A stretch of 64,000 nt of DNA, taken from contig NZ_BDCU01000017.1 of the NCBI RefSeq assembly GCF_001618425.1, positions 248,001 to 312,000 on the forward strand. The letters run 5' to 3'. The translations under genes were made by a program, and so were the position numbers. Origin of the DNA: Nocardia fusca NBRC 14340. GTDB lineage: Bacteria > Actinomycetota > Actinomycetes > Mycobacteriales > Mycobacteriaceae. Positions 43,242-50,959 of this stretch are shown here, one piece after another. The notes below the pieces were generated by a model. That model made no database searches. It was given only the letters and a program-made list of their open reading frames with translations, and was not told the origin of the DNA. Within the stretch, counting starts at the first letter, position 1. Every line of letters starts with the position of its first letter.

Positions 43242-44621
43242 GTGGTAGCCACGAATACCCGTCAGACAGCCGAATCGGCCGACGCCGAGGCCACGGAAGT
43301 TCCCGCGGCACGCCCGGCCCGCAAGGCCGTGGCCAAGAAGGCCCCGGCGAAGAAGGCCGCTGCCAAGAAGGCTCCGGCCAAGAAGGCCGCTGCCAAGAAG
43401 GGAGCCGCCAAGAAGGCCCCGGCCAAGAAGGCGGGGAGCGCGGGCGCCCCGGGCTCGGGCGAGGAACAGCTCGACGACGATTCGCTGGATGTGGCGGATC
43501 TGGGCGACCTGGAGGTCTCCGAGGACGATCTCACCGAGGAAGGCGACGATCTCGTAGCCGAGGTCGCCGAGGAGGAGCCCGAGGCGGCCGAGGACGGCAC
43601 CTCCGAACCCACCGCGGCGGACAAGGCCTCCGGCGATTTCGTCTGGGACGAGGAGGAGTCCGAGGCGCTGCGCCAGGCGCGCAAGGACGCCGAGCTGACC
43701 GCCTCCGCGGATTCGGTGCGGGCCTACCTCAAGCAGATCGGTAAGGTCGCGCTGCTCAATGCCGAGGAGGAGGTCGAACTCGCCAAGCGGATCGAGGCCG
43801 GGCTCTACGCGGCGGAGAAGATGCGCGAGTTCACCGAGGCCGGGGACAAGCTCCCCGTGGCCACCCGCCGCGATTTCAACTGGATCATCCGCGACGGCAA
43901 CCGTGCCAAGAACCACCTGCTCGAGGCGAACCTGCGTCTGGTGGTGTCGCTGGCCAAGCGCTACACCGGCCGCGGGATGGCGTTCCTGGACCTCATCCAG
44001 GAGGGCAACCTCGGCCTGATCCGCGCGGTCGAGAAGTTCGACTACACCAAGGGCTACAAGTTCTCCACCTACGCCACCTGGTGGATCCGGCAGGCGATCA
44101 CCCGCGCCATGGCCGATCAGGCCCGCACCATCCGGATTCCGGTGCACATGGTGGAGGTCATCAACAAGCTCGGCCGTATCCAGCGCGAGCTGCTCCAGGA
44201 TCTGGGCCGTGAGCCCACCCCGGAGGAACTGGCCAAGGAAATGGACATCACCCCGGAGAAGGTGCTGGAGATCCAGCAGTACGCCCGGGAACCCATTTCG
44301 CTGGATCAGACCATCGGCGACGAGGGCGACAGTCAGCTCGGTGATTTCATCGAGGACTCCGAGGCCGTGGTCGCGGTGGACGCGGTCAGCTTCACCCTGC
44401 TGCAGGATCAGCTGCAGTCGGTGCTGGAAACCCTGTCCGAACGTGAGGCGGGCGTGGTCCGGCTGCGGTTCGGCCTGACCGACGGCCAGCCGCGCACCCT
44501 GGACGAGATCGGTCAGGTCTACGGGGTGACCCGTGAGCGGATCCGGCAGATCGAATCCAAGACCATGAGCAAGCTCCGGCACCCCAGCCGGTCGCAGGTC
44601 CTGCGCGACTACCTGGACTGA
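43242..44621 (+). CDS. sigA: SigA (HrdB/RpoD), principal sigma factor
   Basis: A 459-residue group-1 sigma-70. Residues 28-64 are a run of [14 protein letters not shown] repeats, followed by an acidic region 1.1-like segment (70-145). Region 1.2 starts at [11 protein letters not shown]. Region 2 has [15 protein letters not shown], then [19 protein letters not shown] and the -10-recognition helix [14 protein letters not shown]. Region 4.2 has [20 protein letters not shown]. It directs housekeeping transcription. GTG 43242 is the start. It corresponds to Rv2703. Confidence 0.98.
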   Translation: MVATNTRQTAESADAEATEVPAARPARKAVAKKAPAKKAAAKKAPAKKAAAKKGAAKKAPAKKAGSAGAPGSGEEQLDDDSLDVADLGDLEVSEDDLTEEGDDLVAEVAEEEPEAAEDGTSEPTAADKASGDFVWDEEESEALRQARKDAELTASADSVRAYLKQIGKVALLNAEEEVELAKRIEAGLYAAEKMREFTEAGDKLPVATRRDFNWIIRDGNRAKNHLLEANLRLVVSLAKRYTGRGMAFLDLIQEGNLGLIRAVEKFDYTKGYKFSTYATWWIRQAITRAMADQARTIRIPVHMVEVINKLGRIQRELLQDLGREPTPEELAKEMDITPEKVLEIQQYAREPISLDQTIGDEGDSQLGDFIEDSEAVVAVDAVSFTLLQDQLQSVLETLSEREAGVVRLRFGLTDGQPRTLDEIGQVYGVTRERIRQIESKTMSKLRHPSRSQVLRDYLD

Positions 44622-44640
44622 GTCCCGGCAGCATACACAG

Positions 44641-44691
44641 CGGCCCCTGAACACGTATGGAACCACCGGTTCCCGCGGTGTACAGGGGCCG
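44641..44691. terminator. Bidirectional terminator between sigA and eutC
   Basis: Outer arms CGGCCCCTG and CAGGGGCCG (44641-44649, 44683-44691) extend past one mismatch through ACAC/GTGT. An inner hairpin GGAACC-ACC-GGTTCC (44659-44673) sits in the loop, giving a branched cruciform-like structure between converging genes. Confidence 0.8.
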
Positions 44692-44699
44692 TTGCGCGG

Positions 44700-45521
44700 C
44701 TACCCCGCTTCGCCGTCCGATAACCGCCCGGACGGCCCCGGCAGGATATGGTCCCGGGACGTGTCCTTCAGCATCACACCGGAGCGATCGAGCCGGCGGG
44801 CACCGGCCACCAGGGCGGCGACGACCTCGGCCGCCCGGCGGTATCCCGTTCCCTCCGGCGGATGGATATTCGATACGCAGTTACGGTCGGCGTCGGTGCG
44901 GCCGGGGCGTGGCCGGTGGGTCAAGTAGACGCCGAGGCTGTCGGCCACCGAGAGGCCGGGACGTTCACCGATCAGCACCAGCACGGTCGTCACCCCCAGG
45001 GCGGCACCGATATGGTCGCCCAGCGCCACCCGCGCCTGCGTCGCCACCACCGGCGGCGCGATCGACCAGCGCGGGCGCAACACCTCCAGCAACGCCGCGA
45101 CCGTGGGCGGCCCGTGGGTGGTGAGCGCCCGGGCGGACAATCCGTCGGCGAGTACCAGGCCGATATCGGCGCCCGAGTACGCGAGCCGCGGCGGCCCACT
45201 GTCCGCCGCGTCCGGGTCGACGGCCGGCAGCCGACCGAGGTCGGGGCGGCGCAGATATTCGGCCCGGTCCCGGGCCCGGCTGCGGATATGGACCGGCGCG
45301 CCCACGTCCAGTTCGGCCAGCCGCGCGCACAGCGCCGGTACCTCGAGCGGGATGTGCACCGCATCGCGGGCGGCGGCATGCGCCGCGGCGAATTCCAGGA
45401 CGCGCCGGGTGGGTAACGCGTCACCGGCCCGGCCCAGACCGATGCGCGCCTGGGTGAACGACCGCAATCCGGTCCAGAACGCCTGGGAGTCCGCGGGTGT
45501 TCTCTCCTCGTCGATGGTCAT
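44700..45521 (-). CDS. eutC: EutC, ethanolamine ammonia-lyase light chain
   Basis: A 273-residue small subunit of the adenosylcobalamin-dependent ethanolamine ammonia-lyase, which cleaves ethanolamine to acetaldehyde and ammonia. Family blocks: FTQARIGLGRAGDALPTR, YSGADIGLVLADGLSA, VLIGERPGLSVADSLGVYLT and CVSNIHPPEG. ATG 45521 overlaps the eutB stop by 4 nt (ATGA), giving 1:1 coupling. No reactivase eutA, microcompartment shell gene or eut transporter is nearby. Confidence 0.96.
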   Translation of the reverse strand: MTIDEERTPADSQAFWTGLRSFTQARIGLGRAGDALPTRRVLEFAAAHAAARDAVHIPLEVPALCARLAELDVGAPVHIRSRARDRAEYLRRPDLGRLPAVDPDAADSGPPRLAYSGADIGLVLADGLSARALTTHGPPTVAALLEVLRPRWSIAPPVVATQARVALGDHIGAALGVTTVLVLIGERPGLSVADSLGVYLTHRPRPGRTDADRNCVSNIHPPEGTGYRRAAEVVAALVAGARRLDRSGVMLKDTSRDHILPGPSGRLSDGEAG

Positions 45522-46939
45522 CGGCCCCCTGTCAGCGCGCGCAACGGGGACGCGGCGGGCGCCACGGGCAGCACCCGGCCCGTCTCGTCCAGCATTCCGA
45601 GCCGGTCCAGCCAGTGCGCGAATTCCGGGGCGGGCCGCAGTCCCAGCACCCGGCGAGCGTAGAGCGCGTCGTGGAAGCTCAGGCTCTGGTAGCCCAGCAT
45701 CACGTCGTCGGCACCGGGGACCGCGATGACGAAGGCGCATCCGGCGGCACCGAGCAGGGTGAGCAGCGTGTCCATATCGTCCTGGTCGGCTTCGGCGTGA
45801 TTGGTGTAGCAGACGTCCACGCCCATCGGCAGACCCAGCAATTTGCCGCAGAAATGATCCTCGAGGCCCGCCCGGACGATCTGTTTGCCGTCGTAGAGGT
45901 ACTCCGGGCCGATGAACCCGACCACCGTGTTCACCAGCAGCGGCCGCAACTCCCGCGCCACGGCGTAGGCGCGCGCCTCGAGGGTCTGCTGATCCACCGG
46001 CCTTCCACCCGTTCCCCGGTGCGCGTCGGCCGAGAGCGCCGACCCCTGGCCGGTCTCCAGATACATCACATTGTCGCCGACGGTGCCACGCCGCAGCGAC
46101 CGCCCGGCGTCGTTCGCTTCCCGCAGCAGCGCCAGGTTCACACCGAACGCCGCATTGGCGGCCTCCGTCCCGGCGACGGACTGGAAGACCAGGTCGACCG
46201 GCGCCCCGGCCGCGATCAGATCGATCGTGGTGGTGACATGGGCGAGCACGCACGACTGCGCCGGAATCTCGAAGCGAGTCCGGATATCGTCCAGCAGGAT
46301 GAGCAGGTCCGCCGCGGCCCGCGGGGAGTCGGTGGCCGGGTTGACGCCGATCACGGCGTCGCCGCAGCCCAGCAGCAGGCCATCCAGGACGGCGGCGGCG
46401 ATCCCGTCGCGGTCGTCGGTGGGATGGTTGGGCTGTAACCGGGTGGCGAGGGTGCCGGGCGCCCCGATGGTGGTCCGGAACGCCGAACTCACGCGAGCCG
46501 CGTGCGCGACGGCGATGAGGTCCTGATTGCGCATGAGCTTGCTGACCGCGGCGGCCATCTCCGGGGTCAGACCGGGAGCGAGAGCGCGCAGGGTGGCGGC
46601 CGGATCGGTGGTTCCCTCGCCGGCCGCGACCGCGAGCAGCCGATCCCGGAGCCCACCGACCGTGAGCGCGGCGACCGGACCGAAGGCGGCGCGATCGTGG
46701 GTGTCCAGGATCAGCCGGGTCACCTCGTCGGTTTCGTAGGGGACCACCGGCTGCTCGAGGAACTCGGTGAGCGGGATATCGGCGAGCACCCATTGCGCGG
46801 CCGCTCGTTCGGCATCGGTGCCCGCGGCACATCCGGCCAGTTCGTCGCCGCTGCGCCGGGGCGTGGCCTTGGCCAGCACGTCCACGAGCCCGTCGAAGCG
46901 GTAGTTCGTGCCGCCGAGGCGCTGGGTGTAGACCGTCAT
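45518..46939 (-). CDS. eutB: EutB, ethanolamine ammonia-lyase heavy chain
   Basis: A 473-residue catalytic large subunit. Recognisable are the N-terminal FDGLVDVLAKATPRRSGD, the barrel segments LLLGCGDAVIGVNPATDS and VSEG-equivalent DLVFQSVAGTEAANAAFGVN, and GVDVCYTNHAEADQDDMDTLL near the active site. ATG 46939 was chosen because homology starts at YTQRLGGTNYRFDG. It is coupled to eutC and separated by 240 nt from a divergent two-component system. The pair would let the cell use ethanolamine from membrane lipids as nitrogen source without a microcompartment. Confidence 0.96.
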   Translation of the reverse strand: MTVYTQRLGGTNYRFDGLVDVLAKATPRRSGDELAGCAAGTDAERAAAQWVLADIPLTEFLEQPVVPYETDEVTRLILDTHDRAAFGPVAALTVGGLRDRLLAVAAGEGTTDPAATLRALAPGLTPEMAAAVSKLMRNQDLIAVAHAARVSSAFRTTIGAPGTLATRLQPNHPTDDRDGIAAAVLDGLLLGCGDAVIGVNPATDSPRAAADLLILLDDIRTRFEIPAQSCVLAHVTTTIDLIAAGAPVDLVFQSVAGTEAANAAFGVNLALLREANDAGRSLRRGTVGDNVMYLETGQGSALSADAHRGTGGRPVDQQTLEARAYAVARELRPLLVNTVVGFIGPEYLYDGKQIVRAGLEDHFCGKLLGLPMGVDVCYTNHAEADQDDMDTLLTLLGAAGCAFVIAVPGADDVMLGYQSLSFHDALYARRVLGLRPAPEFAHWLDRLGMLDETGRVLPVAPAASPLRALTGGR

Positions 46940-47179
46940 CCGGTTCCCGTCCGTCCGGGCCGCTGTGCTCGCCCGGCCCGTGGACGGTGTCCTGCGGACC
47001 GGTCGGTGGGCGGCCGACATACACGGTGCCTCCGCAGATTACCGCCGCCGACGGTTCCGCGCCCAGCACCGGGAACTCCGCCGGCGCCACGGCTGCGGCT
47101 GCGGCCTCCGCAGTTCGTGCCGGCACCGCTCATCACTTCGATGGATCCGAGCCGCGGATCGGTGTGCTGAGATGAACGG
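46940..47179. other. Divergent intergenic region eutB / histidine kinase
   Basis: 240 nt shared by two divergent operons. I found no B12 riboswitch box, no strong palindrome and no clear -10 on either strand. Only a short GATCC/GGATC inverted repeat near 47143-47159 stands out. Confidence 0.35.
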
Positions 47180-48388
47180 ATGCAGCGGTGGTCGGCGTTG
47201 TCGGCGACGACACGGGACGTCGTCGTGGCGGGCGGATGGTTCCTGTTCGGCGTGCTGCTGTACCTGGCCGGCTTCCATATGATGTTCGCCCCCGAGGCGC
47301 AGGCCGGCCCGCTGTGGCCGCGGATCGCGATTCTCGGGCTGGCGAGTGCGGTACTGCCGGTGCGACGCCGGGCCCCGATCACCGCGATGGTGCTGGGGCT
47401 GATACCGCTGGTGATGGATCTGTCGCTCGGTCCGACACTGCCGGTCTGGCTGGTGTACACAGATCTCATCTACGCGGCCGTGGTGTACGGCACACGACGC
47501 CAGATGCAGGGCGCGGTGGTGGCCTGGCTGACCCTCTCGGCGACCGCGGCGGGGGTGGTGCTGGCGATCACCGGCGACTGGCATCTGATGTCGCTGGCGC
47601 TGGTACTGGCGGCGGCCTTCGTCGGCACCTCGCTGTGGTGGGGCCTGACCGTCCGCGCGCACAAGGAGACCGCCGATGCCGAACGGGCGCGCGCCCGCGC
47701 CCTGTCGCTCGTCGCCGAACTGGACCGGCGGGCGGCGGTGGCCGATGAACGCAAGGCCATGGCCCGGGACCTGCACGATGTGATCGCCGGGCATCTGTCG
47801 GCCATCGCCCTGCAGTCCGAAGCGGCGCTGGGCGGCCTCGACGGCACCGCCGACCCGCGGCTGGCCGGGGTGCTCGGCGCGATCCGCGCCAACAGCGTCG
47901 AAGCGCTCCGGGAGATGCGGACGATGATCGGGCTGCTGCGCCGCGAGGACGACGCCGATCAGACGACCGCGCCGGGGCGCCTGGCCCAGCTACCCGGGCT
48001 GGTCACCGCGGCCCGGCAGGCGGGTATGCGGGTAGGGGTCCGGCTGGACCTGGGCGAGACCGTACCGGCCGGGGCGGTGGACCAGGCGGCCTACCGCATC
48101 GTCCAGGAAGCGGTGACCAATGTGATGAAACACGCCCCCGGGCAGGAGGTCGATATCGACGTGCACGCCGAGTCCACGACACTGGTTCTGACGGTGCGCA
48201 ACCCGCTGAGCGCCGGACCGCTTCCGGCGCCGGAGCCGGCCGCCGACCGGCGCGGCCTGTCGAATATGCGCGAACGTGCCGCCGCCCTCGGCGGTACATT
48301 GCGGGCGGGGCCGGAGTCCGGCGCCTGGTGGGTGCGGGCGCGACTCCCGTTGGCCGCGGTGCCCGGAACCGCGGGGGATCCGCGGTGA
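47180..48388 (+). CDS. NarL-type sensor histidine kinase
   Basis: A 402-residue kinase. Residues 13-158 hold about five or six transmembrane helices with almost no extracellular domain, so it probably senses a membrane or intramembrane signal. The HisKA_3 box is ARDLHDVIAGHLSAIALQSE, with phospho-acceptor His199. The ATPase domain shows VQEAVTNVMKHA (N box) and GLSNMRERAAALGG (G box). Its stop overlaps the response-regulator start by 4 nt (GTGA). It is divergent from eutBC; control of that operon is possible but unproven. Confidence 0.93.
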   Translation: MQRWSALSATTRDVVVAGGWFLFGVLLYLAGFHMMFAPEAQAGPLWPRIAILGLASAVLPVRRRAPITAMVLGLIPLVMDLSLGPTLPVWLVYTDLIYAAVVYGTRRQMQGAVVAWLTLSATAAGVVLAITGDWHLMSLALVLAAAFVGTSLWWGLTVRAHKETADAERARARALSLVAELDRRAAVADERKAMARDLHDVIAGHLSAIALQSEAALGGLDGTADPRLAGVLGAIRANSVEALREMRTMIGLLRREDDADQTTAPGRLAQLPGLVTAARQAGMRVGVRLDLGETVPAGAVDQAAYRIVQEAVTNVMKHAPGQEVDIDVHAESTTLVLTVRNPLSAGPLPAPEPAADRRGLSNMRERAAALGGTLRAGPESGAWWVRARLPLAAVPGTAGDPR

Positions 48389-49047
48389 CGGTCCGGGTTC
48401 TCATCGCCGATGATCATGCCGCGATCCGCGCCGGACTCCGCATGATCCTCGACGCGGCCGGCGATATCGAGGTGGTGGGCGAGGCCGCGGACGGCGGGGT
48501 CGCGGTGGCCCAGGCCCGGGCGCTGCGGCCGGATGTGGTGCTGATGGATGTGCGCATGCCGGGGGTGGACGGCATCACCGCGACCACCCGGGTGACCGGC
48601 GAGGGCCTGGCGCGGGTACTCGTCCTCACCACCTTCGACCTCGACGAATACGTGTTCCGCAGCCTCCGCGCGGGCGCTTCCGGGTTCGTCCTGAAGTCGG
48701 CGTCCGGGCCCGCCCTGGTCGACGCGGTCCGCGCGGTCGCCGCGGGCGAGGGAGTGCTCGCCCCCGAGGTCACCCGCGCGGTGATCGACGCCTTCGCCGG
48801 GACTCCGTCCGGCCGGGGATCCGAACCGCCACCGGGTATGGCCGAGCTCACCGGCCGGGAGAAAGAGGTGTTCGACTGTCTGGGCGGCGGGCTGTCCAAC
48901 GCGCAGATCGCGGCACGGCTGTTCATCAGCGAGACCACGGTCAAAACACATGTGTCACGTGTCCTCACCAAACTGGGGATGCGATCGCGGGTGCAGGCCG
49001 CGATCCTGGCGCGCGAACTCGGCGACGGGGCCGCCGGGCACCCGTAG
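48385..49047 (+). CDS. NarL/LuxR-type response regulator
   Basis: A 220-residue regulator. The receiver domain has LIADDHAAIRAGL (acidic pocket), phospho-acceptor Asp55 in VVLMDVRMPG, and Lys in VLKSAS. The C-terminal LuxR helix-turn-helix contains LTGREKEVFDCLGGGLSNAQIA and SETTVKTHVSRVLTKLG. GTG 48385 is the start, translationally coupled to the kinase. Target genes are unknown. Confidence 0.95.
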   Translation: MTVRVLIADDHAAIRAGLRMILDAAGDIEVVGEAADGGVAVAQARALRPDVVLMDVRMPGVDGITATTRVTGEGLARVLVLTTFDLDEYVFRSLRAGASGFVLKSASGPALVDAVRAVAAGEGVLAPEVTRAVIDAFAGTPSGRGSEPPPGMAELTGREKEVFDCLGGGLSNAQIAARLFISETTVKTHVSRVLTKLGMRSRVQAAILARELGDGAAGHP

Positions 49048-49064
49048 CCGAGGTCGGCCGCGAC

Positions 49065-49424
49065 TCAGCCGGGCAGCGGCGCGAAGCGTCCGTCGGTGCC
49101 CGGGAGGTAGCTCTCCACCCCGATGACGGCCTCGACCGGCAGCGGACCGTACAGATGTGGGAAACGCAACGCCGGATCATCACCGGGCGCCCCCGGCTCC
49201 CAGCGCACCGGCGCCGCGAGTCGGTCCGGGTCCAGGCGGAGCAGCAGAAGGTCGCGCCGACCTGCGAAAAGACGGTTCGCGGGCAGGTGTACCTGCGGTG
49301 GCGCGGAGAGATGAACGAAGCCCTCCGTCCGTAGCGAATCGGGCCGATGCGCACCATCTTCCCGAGCAACTGCCCACTCACCGGGAGTGCAGAGGTGAAC
49401 AAGGGTGTGAGTGTCACAGGGCAC
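49065..49424 (-). CDS. DUF952-family protein
   Basis: A 119-residue protein with the DUF952 pattern: VHLCTPGEWAVA, then GFVHLSAPPQVHLPANRLF, LLLLRLDPDRL, and FPHLYGPLPVEAVIGV. Similar domains have an ADP-ribosyltransferase-like fold, but activity is unknown. GTG 49424 was chosen because the family begins near there; the open frame upstream is not conserved. It converges on the response regulator with 17 nt between stops. Confidence 0.85.
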   Translation of the reverse strand: MPCDTHTLVHLCTPGEWAVAREDGAHRPDSLRTEGFVHLSAPPQVHLPANRLFAGRRDLLLLRLDPDRLAAPVRWEPGAPGDDPALRFPHLYGPLPVEAVIGVESYLPGTDGRFAPLPG

Positions 49425-49545
49425 GGGTAACCTCCGATACACAACTCGACAGTCGGTACGGAGCAAGGGCCGTACGTTTTCCACACCCGCCCCACGGTGT
49501 TCGCCACAGGCGAAAAGCGCTGGTCGTGTTAGGGAAAACACACTG

Positions 49546-49561
49546 GTTCCCCAGGGGGAAC
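49546..49561. promoter_or_regulatory. Palindrome GTTCCCC-AG-GGGGAAC
   Basis: Perfect 7-bp arms around two bases, about 120 nt upstream of both the DUF952 start and the zinc-ribbon gene. A short GTGTT/AACAC inverted repeat lies immediately before it (49526-49541). It resembles an operator, but I cannot assign the regulator. Confidence 0.45.
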
Positions 49562-49693
49562 AATCCCGATGCCCCGAACGTCTGACAGAGTAGTTACACC
49601 ACTGCTGGGAAGTAGCGGAAGCGAGCCCGCGGAGTGACCACGGGCCTCACACCAGGTGAACGGTATTGTGCCGGAAGCCAGGACGGAGGAGTC

Positions 49694-49888
49694 ATGCCAG
49701 GAACCCTGACTAGCACCCCACTGACCGCGGTCGATCGCTGCGATCGCTGCGGGGCGGCTGCGCGTGTACGTGCCGTTCTGCCCGCAGGTGGCGAGTTGCT
49801 CTTCTGCCAGCACCACGCGAACGAACATATGGAACGACTGCGCGAACTCGACGCCGTGATCGACACGGAGTCCGCTCCCGCTCTCTGA
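49694..49888 (+). CDS. Small DUF7455-type zinc-ribbon protein
   Basis: A 64-residue protein starting at ATG 49694 behind a strong GGAGGAG site. DRCDRCGAAARVRAVL and LLFCQHHANEH give a CxxC...CxHH metal site. Such small proteins are common near sigA in actinobacteria. A TATTGT box at 49664-49669 could be its -10. Function unknown. Confidence 0.85.
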   Translation: MPGTLTSTPLTAVDRCDRCGAAARVRAVLPAGGELLFCQHHANEHMERLRELDAVIDTESAPAL

Positions 49889-49936
49889 CCCGTCCTCGCG
49901 TCCGACACAACAGCATCGAACAACAGAACACCGTCT

Positions 49937-49971
49937 CCGTGGCGGGCGACCGATCCGGTCGTCCGCCACGG
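49937..49971. terminator. Bidirectional terminator
   Basis: A 16-bp stem with one G-T wobble (49937-49952 with 49956-49971) and a 3-nt loop lies between the converging zinc-ribbon and TetR genes. Confidence 0.88.
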
Positions 49972-49976
49972 GCGTG

Positions 49977-50714
49977 TCAGCCGGGCAGGATGCCGTCGAT
50001 CAAGCGGTGCAGCCCGTAGTCGAAATCTCCGGCCGGGTCACCGGGCGCCTGGTACAGCTCGCCGACGGCCGCACCGACCCGGGCCGACAGTGGGAAGTCG
50101 GTGGCCGGCATGACCTGCTCGAGCACCGGCCCGTGCGCCGCCCACCAGTCGGCGTCGGATTGTTCCCGGACGCTGCGGGCCGCGGCGAGCGCGGTCCGCG
50201 CGTTACCGGTCGCGAACTGCGACAGCACCGCGATCACCCGGTCCATCTCGATATCGTCGAGGCCCGCCCCGTCCAGCGCCGCCAGGTGCCGCTCGTACCG
50301 CCGCGTCCGGCCGGGTCCCAGCACCATCCGCCAGGAGGGCACCTCGAACAGCCACGGGTGGCTCAGGTATTCGTCCCGGATCTGCCGGGCGACGGCCACC
50401 ATCCGGTCCCGCACGGGCAGGCCGGCGGGGATCGGGGCATCCTCCAGCGCGACCGCGTCGACCATCAGGACGGTGAGCGCGTCCTTGCTCGGGACGTAGG
50501 TGTACAGGCTCATCGGCCGCAGTCCCAGCTCCGCGGCGACCGCGCGGACCGATACTTTCTCGTAGCCCTCGCGGTCCGCGAGCCCGATCGCCGCGGCCAC
50601 CACCTCGTCGACGCTCACGGTCTGCCGGGGACCGCGGCCGCCGCGCCGGGGCGGCAGCTCATGCCGCCACAGCAGTTCGAGCAGGACACGGGCAGGATCG
50701 GGCGGACGTGTCAC
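49977..50714 (-). CDS. TetR/AcrR-family transcriptional regulator
   Basis: A 245-residue repressor-type protein. The DNA-binding domain lies at about residues 33-80 (AAIGLADREGYEKVSVRAVAAELGLRPMSLYTYVPSKDALTVLM in two blocks). The C-terminal ligand domain is of the TetR_C type seen in tetracycline-repressor-like proteins. ATG 50714. It is divergent from the SNF2 helicase and the shared region carries two palindromes, so autoregulation and control of the helicase are plausible. No efflux pump is adjacent. Confidence 0.9.
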   Translation of the reverse strand: MTRPPDPARVLLELLWRHELPPRRGGRGPRQTVSVDEVVAAAIGLADREGYEKVSVRAVAAELGLRPMSLYTYVPSKDALTVLMVDAVALEDAPIPAGLPVRDRMVAVARQIRDEYLSHPWLFEVPSWRMVLGPGRTRRYERHLAALDGAGLDDIEMDRVIAVLSQFATGNARTALAAARSVREQSDADWWAAHGPVLEQVMPATDFPLSARVGAAVGELYQAPGDPAGDFDYGLHRLIDGILPG

Positions 50715-50844
50715 CGGTACCTCCGGCCGACCGCAGCCGATGGGGATACCGGACGGCTCGGGTGCCGCGCTGCCGTCGGCGCGCCGTCGCTGCTCATCGC
50801 ATTCCCTTCACCACGTAGAGAGACCACCCGAGCACTGCCCGGGG

Positions 50845-50867
50845 CGTACCGGAACAAATCCGGTACG
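50845..50867. promoter_or_regulatory. Palindromic operator candidate 1 (TetR/SNF2 intergenic)
   Basis: CGTACCGGA-ACAAA-TCCGGTACG has perfect 9-bp arms with a 5-bp centre, between the divergent TetR and helicase genes. This is a size typical of a dimeric regulator site. Confidence 0.6.
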
Positions 50868-50888
50868 GTGCGCGTTGGCCTAATACTC

Positions 50889-50901
50889 CGTACACTATAC
50901 G
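50889..50901. promoter_or_regulatory. Palindromic operator candidate 2 (TetR/SNF2 intergenic)
   Basis: CGTA-CACTA-TACG lies 22 nt downstream of the first palindrome. It overlaps a TATACG -10-like element of the helicase promoter, with TTGGCC at 50875-50880. A TetR dimer here would block helicase transcription. Confidence 0.45.
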
Positions 50902-50959
50902 CTGATCATAGGGGTGCACTCTGCCGACCATCGAGACCACCTATCTGCCCGACCGTCAC

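Noticed and set aside
46940..47179. Cobalamin riboswitch upstream of eutB
   Set aside because: No B12-box-like sequence or paired core was found on either strand, and EutBC consumes B12 rather than making or importing it.
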